The notes: generated by a model from the letters alone, not told the origin. Counted from the stretch's first letter, positions 1 through 8,284 are shown. The stretch: 32,263 nucleotides of DNA from Bacteroidota bacterium (GCA_024640225.1 JAHEFK010000014.1:23259-55521), one strand, 5' to 3'. Made by a program: numbers and translations.

Positions 1-284
1 CCATCTGTACTATAAAAATTCAGACCAAAAACATTTTGGGTCCAAGCTGTTCCATTCCAAGTATAAAATCCATTTAAATCAGTTCGATAAATGGTAAGCC
101 CAAGTGCTGGTGCACTTGGATACGCAGTCATTCTTGGTATTAACAAGCCTTTGTCTGCAGATGCTATATCTAAAACAGAGGATGCATCAGGACTTGTTGT
201 ACCTATACCAATTTGAGCGAAAGAAAAAACAGGAATACTGAGTATTACTAAACTAAGGAATACGGAAATAAAAATTTTTATCAT
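1..284 (-). CDS. Secreted surface-type protein, N-terminal part only
   Basis: The 5' end of a gene that runs out of the window; 94 codons are readable from the ATG at 284. The protein begins with a signal peptide (basic MIK, hydrophobic core [17 protein letters not shown], cleavage near FAQ). It continues with [16 protein letters not shown], a short KGLLIPRMT stretch and a [16 protein letters not shown] segment. From memory, this opening is common to exported Bacteroidota proteins that carry C-terminal tail-fibre, S74-like or adhesin-like domains. The informative C-terminus is outside the window, so the function cannot be assigned. About 155 bp of AT-rich DNA separates it from the end of scpA on the same strand; I could not pick a clear promoter there. 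Confidence 0.75.
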   Translation of the reverse strand, partial: MIKIFISVFLSLVILSIPVFSFAQIGIGTTSPDASSVLDIASADKGLLIPRMTAYPSAPALGLTIYRTDLNGFYTWNGTAWTQNVFGLNFYSTD

Positions 285-439
285 ATTTATTTAATTGTTT
301 AATTAAATAAATACTTAACAAAAATTATGCCAAAATATTAAAATGGGAAAAAATAATTTATAAAAATGCGTATATAATTATTAATCAATTATTTATAAAA
401 ATAAAAAAATAAAACTATATACAAAATCGTACTTAAATA

Positions 440-1210
440 TTATACCACTAGTGTTTCAGGTGCAGTATCCGAGGTGTTCCATTCCAGTATAAAATTATTT
501 CTACCAGATCCAATGGTAATACCTAAATAATTTAATTGCACTAATTCTAACATGGCTAGAAAGGTAAAAATAGCATGTATTTTATTTTCGCATTTCATGA
601 ACACATCTTCAAAAGAACTCTGAGAAGCTGATTTCATATAGTCTAATAAAAAAGCACGCTGCCCCTCTAAGCTATAATTATATTTAACAACAACATGTTG
701 AGGATTTGCATGCCTATCACGTAATTTTTTCATGATACGCTCAAAGGTATTCATCAACTTATACATGGTAACGGTTTGTATTTCGGTACCCTCTGCATAG
801 TCTTCCCCCAATTGATCTAATTCCTTTTTGATATTTCCTCTTTTTGCCAACAACATACGTTCTGCTTCTAGCAAAACCATTTGCTCAGAAGCTTCTTTGA
901 AACGTTTATATTCAAGAATTTTATCTACCAATTCTTGTCGAGGATCAATTTCATTACCCAATGCGTCTAACTCTTTTCGAGGCAACAACATCTTGGCTTT
1001 AATACGCATCAATGTTGAAACAAATAAAATAAACTCGCTAGCCATTTCTATATTCAATTCATCTAGGCCATGTATATAGGCCAAAAAGTCTTTAGTTAAA
1101 GAAAAAATTGGAATATTGTAAATATCCAATTCATCTCGCTCTATAAAGAACAATAATAAATCGAAAGGACCTTCGAATTGGGGTAATTTTATTTGATACG
1201 ATGCAGACAC
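440..1210 (-). CDS. scpA: Segregation and condensation protein A (ScpA)
   Basis: ScpA is the kleisin subunit that bridges the SMC heads and binds ScpB in the bacterial condensin complex. The N-terminus shows the family signature FEGPFDLLLFFIERDELDIYNIP (given here only to mark residues about 12-35), followed by the helical SMC-binding region (EFILFVSTLMRIKAKMLLPR). The C-terminal winged-helix region includes IHAIFTFLAMLELVQLN. At 256 residues the length is normal. The start codon is GTG at 1208-1210. There is no in-frame ATG upstream before a stop, and the next internal ATG is beyond residue 50. scpB is not in the window. It lies 73 bp downstream of the DUF3078 gene on the same strand and may be co-transcribed or have its own promoter; none is obvious. 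Confidence 0.93.
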   Translation of the reverse strand: MSASYQIKLPQFEGPFDLLLFFIERDELDIYNIPIFSLTKDFLAYIHGLDELNIEMASEFILFVSTLMRIKAKMLLPRKELDALGNEIDPRQELVDKILEYKRFKEASEQMVLLEAERMLLAKRGNIKKELDQLGEDYAEGTEIQTVTMYKLMNTFERIMKKLRDRHANPQHVVVKYNYSLEGQRAFLLDYMKSASQSSFEDVFMKCENKIHAIFTFLAMLELVQLNYLGITIGSGRNNFILEWNTSDTAPETLVV

Positions 1211-1283
1211 TTTTTCTAAATAAATTGAAATAGCAAGTTACAACTTTGTGGCTAATTATACAAACAAAGCACTTTTCTGTGCC

Positions 1284-2291
1284 TTATTTAAATTTATATT
1301 GAAAACCTATAGTGAAAATCTGCTTCATTTGCCACCATCCTAAACCATTTCCGGGTTCTGTAGCAGCATCATTTGCAGGTATATATGGAATATCATTATC
1401 ATAAATTAATGTAGTTGCAAGGGAAACATTAATTAATTTACTCGCTTTGAACGTCAATAAATTATCCCATAACCAATCGATATTACCTGGATTATCTTTT
1501 TTAATAATTAAACCATTTGCGCCAAGCGTATTTTGTGCTAAATAGTTAGTGTAGAAGTCCACACGAGTTTTATAAATAATATTTTTAGATAGCTCTTTAA
1601 CATAGCGACCAGAGAAATAAGCACCTAGCTCAGTTCTGCTTGTTTTTCCATATTCAATACCAAAAGCACCAGTAGGCAACAGTTTAGTAAATTCTGAACT
1701 AGCAAACGTCATACGGGCTGCTAAAGGAGAAAGAAACAAGGTAATTTGACTACCTTTTCTATACTCAAATCCTAGGGCAAGCGTAACATAACCAGGTGAT
1801 AAAAAATTAGAAGTTGGCTTATTAGTCCAATTGCTAGCTGCATAATCAAAGCCTTGCGTAAACTGTGTTTTGAAATTGGCTAAAGCCGTAAAATAAAAAT
1901 CTCTATTCGGCTTCATCTTATAACCATATTTTGATGTGAAATCAATACGATCATCTAATTTTCTTGGAACGAAAGAATTAGAATACGCATAAAATAATCC
2001 ATAACTTAAATCTAAGTTGTTAGACCAAATGTGTTTATGCTTATAACGGGTTAGATTTCCACTAAATAAGCCGGATATAGTTATAGACCCGAGTTCACCG
2101 CCGGCAGCCCAATTGTGCAAAAAACCCTGGTTACATCCAATATTGAGTGTGCCGGCATGCATCCATGCAACCGTGTCTATATTCGTATTCGATAAATTTT
2201 TCTGATATTTTTCTACTTCAGTTAATTGTGCATAAACAGAAATAGTCGTGCATATGAATGCAATAACGAGGGTGATGATTTGTTTTTTCAT
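1284..2291 (-). CDS. DUF3078 family outer-membrane protein
   Basis: 335 residues with a clear signal peptide (MKKQIITLVIAFICTTISVYAQ). The sequence has alternating aromatic/polar beta-strand character and ends in IGFQYKFK, a terminal aromatic strand of the kind recognised for outer-membrane barrel insertion. Motifs such as WMHAGTLNIGCNQGFLHNW and FNSNL-like strands match my memory of the DUF3078 family of Bacteroidota, which has no defined biochemical role. The ATG lies 9 bp after the stop of the GldB-like gene, so the two are probably one operon (lipoprotein first, barrel second). The family call is from recognition; the barrel topology is inference. Confidence 0.75.
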   Translation of the reverse strand: MKKQIITLVIAFICTTISVYAQLTEVEKYQKNLSNTNIDTVAWMHAGTLNIGCNQGFLHNWAAGGELGSITISGLFSGNLTRYKHKHIWSNNLDLSYGLFYAYSNSFVPRKLDDRIDFTSKYGYKMKPNRDFYFTALANFKTQFTQGFDYAASNWTNKPTSNFLSPGYVTLALGFEYRKGSQITLFLSPLAARMTFASSEFTKLLPTGAFGIEYGKTSRTELGAYFSGRYVKELSKNIIYKTRVDFYTNYLAQNTLGANGLIIKKDNPGNIDWLWDNLLTFKASKLINVSLATTLIYDNDIPYIPANDAATEPGNGLGWWQMKQIFTIGFQYKFK

Positions 2292-2300
2292 AACTTGTTT

Positions 2301-3341
2301 TTAGGGATTGTATCCTGCTGAGGTGAGGATGGTTAACTTGTTTTTTGAAGTGATTAATTGTTGAATAGTCGTTTTGGGATATTTAGATAAATAAGCTTTT
2401 ACAATTTTATAGCCAAGGTATGCGGTAATATTACCGGGACTTTCTGCTGGCATACCAATAGTAGTTGGGCCTTCTTGAATATAATTTACTATTAGATTTC
2501 TATTTTTTTCGTACAATAAATTTTCCTTTATAAAATAATTATAAATGCTCGCCTCTTCTTGTTCACACCATTCCCATTGTGCATCGGTATAAAGAAGTCG
2601 TAAAGCAGCAGATGTATTAGGCAATACACTTTCTAAATAACATTGTTCTATTCCTTTTTCTATCATAATTTCCGCTAAAGAGCTAGCCTTAGAGGAAGCT
2701 GTAGCAAGATCTAAATAAAGTGCTTTCATTACTGCTACAGGAATAAATTCAGCCGTATAAAATGCACTCGCATAACTCGGCACACCTATTGATGCATAAT
2801 ATGGAAATTGCGATCCCAGAAACATATCTAAACCAATTCCAACAAAGGAATGAAGAGAATCTTGATAGGTAATAGCTCCCCAATTATTTAAGTTGGAATT
2901 AAAATAAATAACTTGAGGAATCTTAAAGGATGGAAACAGTTTTTTGTGATTTTGAAAGGCATTGATAAGTTCCTCATCGATTGTGTTGGTGGAAGGATAT
3001 CGTTGCAATATTGTATCAAACAAACCTCTAAAATCATGATTGGTCAGTAATTTTCTAACACCTTGTTGAATGGCCGTTGAGGTATCCGTATAATTATTAT
3101 ACACCCCAAAGCCCATTAGCGTATCTAAATAAAACGGCAAAAACGTAGGATATTGTTTTTTAAGCTCTAAAAGTCCCGTTACTAAATGATTGGTGTCCAA
3201 TTTGAAAATGGATTGATCTAAGCGGTGGGTTTTAAAACTGTCTCTATTAAATAAATGACTGCTAACGGCATTGTTATTCGAATTACAAGCTGCAAAAAGC
3301 AAGATGACGAAACAAAAAACAATGTTTTTGAATAAATTCAT
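2301..3341 (-). CDS. GldB-like gliding-motility-type lipoprotein
   Basis: 346 residues if started at the ATG at 3341. An in-frame upstream ATG at 3443 would add 34 residues, but the 3341 start yields a proper lipoprotein signal (MNLFKNIVFCFVILLFAACN) with lipobox LFAAC and Cys19. It also places a TANNTTTG promoter element just upstream. The body has GldB-like features: RLDQSIFKLD early, DMFLGSQFPYY and GVPSYAS in the middle, and a PGNITAYLGYKIVKAYL segment near the end. GldB is required for gliding and type IX secretion in Flavobacterium, but many non-gliding Bacteroidota carry relatives, so motility is not implied. gldC is not adjacent. It is divergent from nadE, a pairing I recall for gldB loci. 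Confidence 0.78.
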   Translation of the reverse strand: MNLFKNIVFCFVILLFAACNSNNNAVSSHLFNRDSFKTHRLDQSIFKLDTNHLVTGLLELKKQYPTFLPFYLDTLMGFGVYNNYTDTSTAIQQGVRKLLTNHDFRGLFDTILQRYPSTNTIDEELINAFQNHKKLFPSFKIPQVIYFNSNLNNWGAITYQDSLHSFVGIGLDMFLGSQFPYYASIGVPSYASAFYTAEFIPVAVMKALYLDLATASSKASSLAEIMIEKGIEQCYLESVLPNTSAALRLLYTDAQWEWCEQEEASIYNYFIKENLLYEKNRNLIVNYIQEGPTTIGMPAESPGNITAYLGYKIVKAYLSKYPKTTIQQLITSKNKLTILTSAGYNP

Positions 3342-3346
3342 GATTG

Positions 3347-3354
3347 CAAAATTA
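3347..3354 (-). promoter_or_regulatory. -7 element TAATTTTG before the GldB-like gene
   Basis: Reads TAATTTTG on the minus strand, matching TANNTTTG, only 5 nt before the ATG at 3341. I see no TTG at the expected -33 spacing. If used, the mRNA would have almost no leader. Confidence 0.4.
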
Positions 3355-3420
3355 CTTAATCCTTTTAATAAAAATAAAACATTAAGCCATAAATTATAAA
3401 ATTTCTTTACGGAGCAATTG

Positions 3421-3428
3421 TATCTTTG
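3421..3428 (+). promoter_or_regulatory. -7 element TATCTTTG before nadE
   Basis: TATCTTTG matches TANNTTTG and ends 29 nt before the nadE ATG. The -33 region is weak (TTTC rather than TTG). Confidence 0.45.
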
Positions 3429-3457
3429 CGCATTGCTCTTCAACGATTAAAATTTTT

Positions 3458-5089
3458 ATGAAAATACTATTAGCACAGCAAAATTATCATATAGGAAATA
3501 TCTCTTATAATACTTCCAAAATAATAACTGCTATTGAACATGCTAAATCAGCTCAAGCATCCTTAGTTGTATTTTCAGAATTGGCTGTTTGTGGTTATCC
3601 GCCAAAAGATCTGTTAGAGCACCAACACGTTATAGAAGCCTGCAACTTAGCTATTCAAGAAATTGCAAACCATACTACTGATATTCATGTGCTATTAGGG
3701 GCGCCACACCTAAGTAATGACTCTGCTGGGACGAAAAGATTGTTTAATAGTGCATACCATTTACATAATGGAACAATTCAGCAAATTATACACAAAACAC
3801 TTTTACCAACTTACGACATCTTCGACGAGGCACGCTATTTTAATGTAGGAACTAAAAATCAGTGTATTGAAATAGAAGGTGTAAAATTTGCAGTAACCAT
3901 TTGCGAAGATATCTGGAATATTCAAAATCATAAATACGATACTCAACCTCTAGATGAATTGGTAAAAGAGCAACCCGACTGTATCATTAATTTAAGCGCC
4001 TCTCCTTTTGATTTCAAACAAGCGAATAATAGACTCCAAACCCTTTTAGCTAATACAAAAAAGTATCATTTACCTATAATTTATTGTAATGTAATAGGTG
4101 CACAAACCGATCTTATTTTTGATGGTGGATCTTTATACATGGATGCCAATGGGCTTATTGTTGCTCAAGCCAATAGTTTTGAAGAAGCGTATCTGTTCAT
4201 AGATACAGCAACAACAAGTGTAACAACTCAAGCTGCACAACCTACCGATAATGCTATTGCATCTATTCATCAAGCATTAATTCTTGGCATTAGAGATTAC
4301 TTTAGTAAGATGGGTTTTAAAAATGCCCTTATCGCTTCATCTGGTGGCATAGACAGTGCCGTAGTGGTGGCGTTAGCTTGTGCTGCTCTTGGATCAGACA
4401 AGGTTCATACGCTATTATTACCCTCCCCTTTCTCCTCTTCACATTCCGTTACGGATGCCATTGCATTAGCAAAGAACTTAAATTGCAGTCATGATATCAT
4501 TGCTATCGACTCCATTTATAATGGATTTGAGACTTCTTTAGCCAGCGCTTTCGAAGGGTTACCCTTTTCTGTAGCAGAGGAAAATTTACAATCAAGAATT
4601 AGGGGCAGCTTGGTAATGGCTTATGCTAATAAGTTTAATAAAATTGTACTGAATACGTCTAACAAAAGTGAATTGGCTACCGGATATGGCACGCTTTATG
4701 GCGATATGATTGGCGGATTAAGTATCCTTGGCGATTTATATAAAACGCAGGTTTATGCGTTGGCTCAATTTATAAACGCTGCCTCCGAAATCATTCCTAT
4801 TTCCATCATTGAAAAAGCGCCTTCAGCAGAATTGCGACCAAATCAAAAAGATAGCGATTCGCTACCAGCATATGATATACTTGATACTATTTTATATCAG
4901 CTCATAGAAGAACAAAAAAGTATTGAACACGTAATTGAAAATGGATTTGATGAAACGCTCGTAAAAAAAGCTGCACTATTACTCACGCAAAACGAATACA
5001 AACGCAATCAATTTTGCCCAATTTTAAGGGTTTCAAGTAAGAGTTTTGGATCTGGAAGAAGAATTCCAATTGTAGCACAACTCTATTAA
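3458..5089 (+). CDS. nadE: Glutamine-dependent NAD+ synthetase
   Basis: Catalyses ATP-dependent amidation of nicotinic-acid adenine dinucleotide to NAD+ using glutamine, the last step of NAD synthesis. It has 543 residues in two domains. The N-terminal nitrilase-type glutaminase (about 1-245) has a visible Glu-Lys-Cys triad: E41 in FSELAVCGYPP, K113 in HKTLLPTYD and C149 in VTICEDIW. The C-terminal synthetase (about 265-543) has the ATP-pyrophosphatase loop SGGIDSA at 295-301, and LNTSNKSELATGYGTLYGD and KAPSAELRPNQKDSDSLP further on. Because the glutaminase half is intact, the enzyme should use glutamine rather than only free ammonia. The gene is single, divergent from the GldB-like lipoprotein, and ends at a strong bidirectional terminator. 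Confidence 0.96.
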   Translation: MKILLAQQNYHIGNISYNTSKIITAIEHAKSAQASLVVFSELAVCGYPPKDLLEHQHVIEACNLAIQEIANHTTDIHVLLGAPHLSNDSAGTKRLFNSAYHLHNGTIQQIIHKTLLPTYDIFDEARYFNVGTKNQCIEIEGVKFAVTICEDIWNIQNHKYDTQPLDELVKEQPDCIINLSASPFDFKQANNRLQTLLANTKKYHLPIIYCNVIGAQTDLIFDGGSLYMDANGLIVAQANSFEEAYLFIDTATTSVTTQAAQPTDNAIASIHQALILGIRDYFSKMGFKNALIASSGGIDSAVVVALACAALGSDKVHTLLLPSPFSSSHSVTDAIALAKNLNCSHDIIAIDSIYNGFETSLASAFEGLPFSVAEENLQSRIRGSLVMAYANKFNKIVLNTSNKSELATGYGTLYGDMIGGLSILGDLYKTQVYALAQFINAASEIIPISIIEKAPSAELRPNQKDSDSLPAYDILDTILYQLIEEQKSIEHVIENGFDETLVKKAALLLTQNEYKRNQFCPILRVSSKSFGSGRRIPIVAQLY

Positions 5090-5101
5090 AACAAGCTCCA
5101 T

Positions 5102-5133
5102 AAAAAAAGTCTCGCAATTGCGAGACTTTTTTT
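5102..5133. terminator. Bidirectional terminator between nadE and rplS
   Basis: Perfect stem GTCTCGC / GCGAGAC around AATT, flanked by A7 on the left and T7 on the right. It serves the convergent nadE (plus) and rplS (minus) transcripts. Confidence 0.93.
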
Positions 5134-5149
5134 ATGGATGTAAATCCAA

Positions 5150-5506
5150 TTATTTTTGAACTTGTTTCTTTTCTTTAATACGAGCAGATTTACCAAAACG
5201 CTCACGTAAGTAAAATAATTTAGCACGACGTACACGACCCGTTTTATTTAAAACAATAGAGTCGATGTTTGGTGAAAATAAAGGGAAAACACGCTCAACA
5301 CCAATACCATCAGAAATTTTTCTAACGGTAAAAGTAGCTGTAAAACCAGTACCTTGACGTTTTAAAACATCTCCTTTAAAAGATTGGATACGCTCTTTCG
5401 CACCTTCAATAATTTTATAGTTTACAGTTACGTTATCACCTGCTTTGAATGTAGGGATTTCTTTATTTACTGTTAATTGCTCGTGGATATATTTTACTGC
5501 TTCCAT
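5150..5506 (-). CDS. rplS: 50S ribosomal protein L19
   Basis: 118 residues, the usual size of bL19, which sits at the 30S-50S interface. Family features are visible: [58 protein letters not shown] (marking residues roughly 20-85) and the basic end [13 protein letters not shown]. It lies 78 bp downstream of trmD and has its own well-formed promoter in that gap. It can therefore be expressed independently of rimM-trmD, as expected for a protein needed in much larger amounts. Confidence 0.97.
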   Translation of the reverse strand: MEAVKYIHEQLTVNKEIPTFKAGDNVTVNYKIIEGAKERIQSFKGDVLKRQGTGFTATFTVRKISDGIGVERVFPLFSPNIDSIVLNKTGRVRRAKLFYLRERFGKSARIKEKKQVQK

Positions 5507-5530
5507 TTGTTATAGTTGATTTTCGGACTG

Positions 5531-5561
5531 CAAAGGTATCATTTATTTTAAAAAATACAAA
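5531..5561 (-). promoter_or_regulatory. Promoter of rplS (TTTG-N19-TACCTTTG)
   Basis: On the minus strand, TTTG (complement at 5558-5561) is followed by exactly 19 nt and then TACCTTTG (5531-5538). It ends 24 nt before the rplS ATG. This is a full match to the Bacteroidota sigma-A form TTG-N19-TANNTTTG. Confidence 0.8.
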
Positions 5562-5584
5562 AAAATACTAGTTTTTTATTGAAT

Positions 5585-6262
5585 TTATTCATTTAGCAAG
5601 TCGGGACGGCGTTCTTGCGTGCGTTCAAGCGCATTTTGGGCCCTCCATTGTTCAATTTTCTTATGATCTCCATTCAATAATACCTCTGGTACTTCTAAAC
5701 CCTGAAACACTTTTGGTCGGGTATAAACGGCTGGGGCCAACAAATTATCTTGAAATGAATCTGTCAACGCTGAGGTTTCATCATTTAACACACCTGGAAT
5801 CAGTCTACCAATAGCATCTACAACTACTGTAGCTGCTAATTCTCCCCCACTCAACACATAATCACCAATTGAAATTTCATGCGTAACGTATAAACTGCGA
5901 ATACGCTCATCGATTCCTTTATAATGGCCGCAAATTATTAATAGATTCTTTTTTAAAGACAAGGTATTAGCCATTTTCTGATTGAAGGTTGGCCCATCTG
6001 GAGTCATATAAATAATGGCATCAAAGGTTTTTTGCTCTTTTAAATGTTCTATGGCATTCGCTAAAGGCTCCGGCATTAATACCATACCGGCACCACCTCC
6101 AAATTGATAATCATCAACTTGCGCGTGGCGATAGGTAGTATAATCTCTTAAATTATGGCAAGCAACCGTAAGCAAACCCTTTTCTTGAGCTCGTTTCATG
6201 ATAGAGTGCGCAAAGGCACTTTGCATTAATTCAGGAACAACGGAAATAATATCTATATGCAC
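5585..6262 (-). CDS. trmD: tRNA (guanine37-N1)-methyltransferase
   Basis: Methylates G37 of tRNAs reading CNN codons with S-adenosylmethionine, which prevents +1 frameshifting. It has 225 residues of the SPOUT/trefoil-knot fold. The visible family segments are DYQFGGGAGMVLMPEP (about 51-66), the knot sequences ICGHYKGIDERI (110-121) and EISIGDYVLSGGELA (129-143), and the catalytic-region Asp in LTDSF (about 168). The C-terminal helical domain ends EQWRAQNALERTQERRPDLL, typical of TrmD. The start lies 5 nt after the rimM stop, so the two genes are almost certainly co-translated. Confidence 0.96.
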   Translation of the reverse strand: MHIDIISVVPELMQSAFAHSIMKRAQEKGLLTVACHNLRDYTTYRHAQVDDYQFGGGAGMVLMPEPLANAIEHLKEQKTFDAIIYMTPDGPTFNQKMANTLSLKKNLLIICGHYKGIDERIRSLYVTHEISIGDYVLSGGELAATVVVDAIGRLIPGVLNDETSALTDSFQDNLLAPAVYTRPKVFQGLEVPEVLLNGDHKKIEQWRAQNALERTQERRPDLLNE

Positions 6263-6267
6263 GGTAT

Positions 6268-6780
6268 TTAATTTTGAGTATAAATTTCAATTAATCCCTC
6301 TGGCAAAGCCATTCGAATAAATTTGTTTTTTATGTTTAAGTCTTTAATCCAATCATCTACCAAGGGAATCAATACTTCCTGTTCATTAATAGTTAATTTA
6401 GCCAACCATTGAGGACCCATTTTTATAACATCTTCAATAGTGCCAATGCCACCTTTATTGGTGTCTACAATAGAAAAGCCAATCCATGCTAAGGGTGAAT
6501 CAGATGCTTCTTTTTGAATAACATTATCTTCAACATAAACAGCTTTGCCTACCATTTTTTTAGCGTCTTCTAATGCGTTTATATCTTCTATTTGAATATG
6601 ATATGTTGTAGCACTAATGCGTTGTACTTGATGCACAAAAAAGGGCACTAAACTACCCTTTATTAATTCTACCATGATAGGCATATCCTTCTTAAGCCAA
6701 TCTGCCTGAGCAACAGTATGTTCAAAAATAATTTTACCCTGTAAACCATTTGTGGCAACTAATTTTCCAACTCGTAACAT
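6268..6780 (-). CDS. rimM: Ribosome maturation factor RimM
   Basis: RimM assists assembly of the 30S head and binds S19. With the ATG at 6780 the protein has 170 residues and starts MLRVGKLVATNGLQGKI, which aligns with the canonical RimM opening (xRIGKIxxxHGLKGE). A longer reading begins only at a TTG at 6804 and adds eight residues, which I reject. The C-terminal PRC-barrel part is visible as DSPLAWIGFSIVD...GIGTIEDVIKMGPQWLAKL and PLVDDWIKDLNIKNKFIRMALPEGLIE. It heads a rimM-trmD pair. rpsP, which often precedes rimM, is absent; the upstream neighbour is the divergent nucleoside transporter. Confidence 0.93.
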   Translation of the reverse strand: MLRVGKLVATNGLQGKIIFEHTVAQADWLKKDMPIMVELIKGSLVPFFVHQVQRISATTYHIQIEDINALEDAKKMVGKAVYVEDNVIQKEASDSPLAWIGFSIVDTNKGGIGTIEDVIKMGPQWLAKLTINEQEVLIPLVDDWIKDLNIKNKFIRMALPEGLIEIYTQN

Positions 6781-6785
6781 AGGGG

Positions 6786-6793
6786 TAAAGGTA
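6786..6793 (-). promoter_or_regulatory. Candidate -7 element TACCTTTA before rimM
   Basis: TACCTTTA on the minus strand differs from TANNTTTG only at the last base and sits 5 nt from the rimM ATG. No TTG is seen at the expected upstream spacing. If genuine, rimM mRNA would be nearly leaderless. Confidence 0.3.
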
Positions 6794-6860
6794 CATAAAT
6801 TCAATTTCTTTTTATTTTTAAAATCATTCTAAATAATTACCTAAAATTGAAACATACAAG

Positions 6861-6868
6861 TATATTTG
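6861..6868 (+). promoter_or_regulatory. -7 element TATATTTG before the nucleoside transporter gene
   Basis: TATATTTG matches TANNTTTG and ends 32 nt before the ATG at 6901. The -33 element is unclear. Confidence 0.5.
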
Positions 6869-6900
6869 TTGGTAACCAATTTGATATTAAAATAATTGCC

Positions 6901-8166
6901 ATGGAGAGATTTACAGGAATAATAGGTATCGTGCTAATATTATCATTAGCTTTTCTTGCTTCCAACAATAGAAAAAAAATCAATCTTCGATTGGTATTTA
7001 GTGGCTTAGGACTACAAATGCTCATTGCCCTATTAATTTTGAAAGTGCCTACTGTACAAACCTTCTTTGAAAAGCTTGGAAAAGGCATGCAGAAAATTGA
7101 AGGCTTTGCTAAAGAAGGTGCCAATTTTGTTTATGGCGGAATCGCTAGCACAAAATTCGATGGCACAGTTGGCAATTATAATACCCCCAATACCTTTGTG
7201 TTTGCATTTAATGTTACAGCTACCATTATTTTAGTTTGTGTTATTGTAGCGATATTTTATCATGTAGGTATTATGCAACGTATCGTTTCTATAATTGCTA
7301 AAGCCATGAATTTTATTATGCGCGTAAGCGGCGCTGAAGCATTGAGCAATGTTGCCAGTGCATTCGTGGGGCAAGTAGAAGCTCAGGTAATGATTAGACC
7401 CTATATACCAACCATGACTAAAAGTGAACTACTGGCTTCTATGAGTGGCAGTTTAGCTTGTATAGCTGGGGGCATATTAATTGTTTATGCAAATATGGGT
7501 GCACAAGCAGGTATGGATTTAGCCCCTAAGTTAATTATGGCTAGTTTGATGGCAGCTCCTGGCGCCTTAGTCATTTCTAAAATCGTATTTCCAGAAACTG
7601 AACAATCACAAACAATGGGCGAAGTAAAATTGGAAGTTAAAAGTCCATATACCAATCTTATAGATGCAATTTCTCATGGCGCATCCGATGGCTTTAAAAT
7701 ATCTATGAATGTAATTGCAATGCTTATTGGATTTATCGCCTTGATTGCTTTTATCGATTGGAGCTTATTACATATCGTACACCTTTTCAATCCTAATTTT
7801 GATCTTTCGTTAAATTGGATTTTTGGTAAACTCTTTTATCCTTTTGCTTGGGCTATGGGTGTTCCATCGGTTGATGTAAATAGTGTGGCTACGCTGCTCG
7901 GACAAAAACTAACAATTAACGAGTTTGTAGCTTTTAGCAAATTGACAAGTCATCAAATTCCAATCGTAACCGAAAAAGGACTTTTAATTGTGAGCATTGC
8001 TATTTGTGGCTTTGCCAACTTTAGTAGTGTAGGTATGCAAATTGGCGGCATTAGTGCTTTAGCGCCTGAGCGTAGAGCCGACCTAGCAAAACTAGGCTTA
8101 AAAGCTTTGTTTTGTGGCACCTTAGCATCTTATCTTTCTGCAACCATAGCGGGCATATTAATGTAA
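6901..8166 (+). CDS. CNT-family nucleoside:cation symporter (NupC-like)
   Basis: Concentrative nucleoside transporter that imports nucleosides across the inner membrane with Na+ or H+. It has 421 residues from the ATG at 6901. An in-frame TTG at 6847 would add 18 polar residues, but it lies upstream of the likely promoter element. Recognition comes from the CNT core: the SNVASAFVGQVEAQVMIRPY region (about 150-170), TKSELLASMSGSLACIAGG, and the C-terminal FANFSSVGMQIGGISALAPERR followed by the last helix. The protein is hydrophobic throughout, with about 8-10 membrane segments. It is a single gene, divergent from rimM and followed by its own terminator. A nucleoside phosphorylase gene 22 kb away in this window would act on the imported substrates. 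Confidence 0.92.
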   Translation: MERFTGIIGIVLILSLAFLASNNRKKINLRLVFSGLGLQMLIALLILKVPTVQTFFEKLGKGMQKIEGFAKEGANFVYGGIASTKFDGTVGNYNTPNTFVFAFNVTATIILVCVIVAIFYHVGIMQRIVSIIAKAMNFIMRVSGAEALSNVASAFVGQVEAQVMIRPYIPTMTKSELLASMSGSLACIAGGILIVYANMGAQAGMDLAPKLIMASLMAAPGALVISKIVFPETEQSQTMGEVKLEVKSPYTNLIDAISHGASDGFKISMNVIAMLIGFIALIAFIDWSLLHIVHLFNPNFDLSLNWIFGKLFYPFAWAMGVPSVDVNSVATLLGQKLTINEFVAFSKLTSHQIPIVTEKGLLIVSIAICGFANFSSVGMQIGGISALAPERRADLAKLGLKALFCGTLASYLSATIAGILM

Positions 8167-8189
8167 CCTTACTAGCACAAAAATTTCAT

Positions 8190-8217
8190 AAACAGCCTAC
8201 CGAATGGTGGGCTGTTT
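8190..8217 (+). terminator. Rho-independent terminator after the CNT transporter
   Basis: Stem AAACAGCC / GGCTGTTT with an inner ACC/GGT pairing and a short loop, followed by ATTTTATT. It starts 24 nt after the stop codon. Confidence 0.8.
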
Positions 8218-8245
8218 ATTTTATTGGAAGCACTATTTTTTAAAG

Positions 8246-8261
8246 ATTAGTTTATACTAAT
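8246..8261. promoter_or_regulatory. Inverted repeat ATTAGT-TTAT-ACTAAT, candidate operator
   Basis: Perfect 6-bp arms around TTAT. The repeat ends 15 nt upstream of the TACATTTG element of the metal-transporter gene, so it would overlap the -33 region. Its position suits a repressor site, possibly for a metalloregulator; the regulator is unknown. Confidence 0.35.
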
Positions 8262-8276
8262 CAACTAATAATAAGT

Positions 8277-8284
8277 TACATTTG
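8277..8284 (+). promoter_or_regulatory. -7 element TACATTTG before the NRAMP-like gene
   Basis: TACATTTG matches TANNTTTG and ends 19 nt before the ATG at 8304. Confidence 0.5.

Noticed and set aside
3342-3443. 34-residue N-terminal extension of the GldB-like protein
   Set aside because: It would bury the lipoprotein signal, and the TANNTTTG element lies inside this stretch.
6781-6804. TTG-initiated eight-residue extension of RimM
   Set aside because: The ATG at 6780 gives the canonical RimM opening; the extension contains the candidate promoter box.
6847-6900. TTG-initiated extension of the nucleoside transporter
   Set aside because: The ATG at 6901 follows a promoter element at 6861-6868 that would lie inside the extension, and the extra residues do not look like the CNT family.
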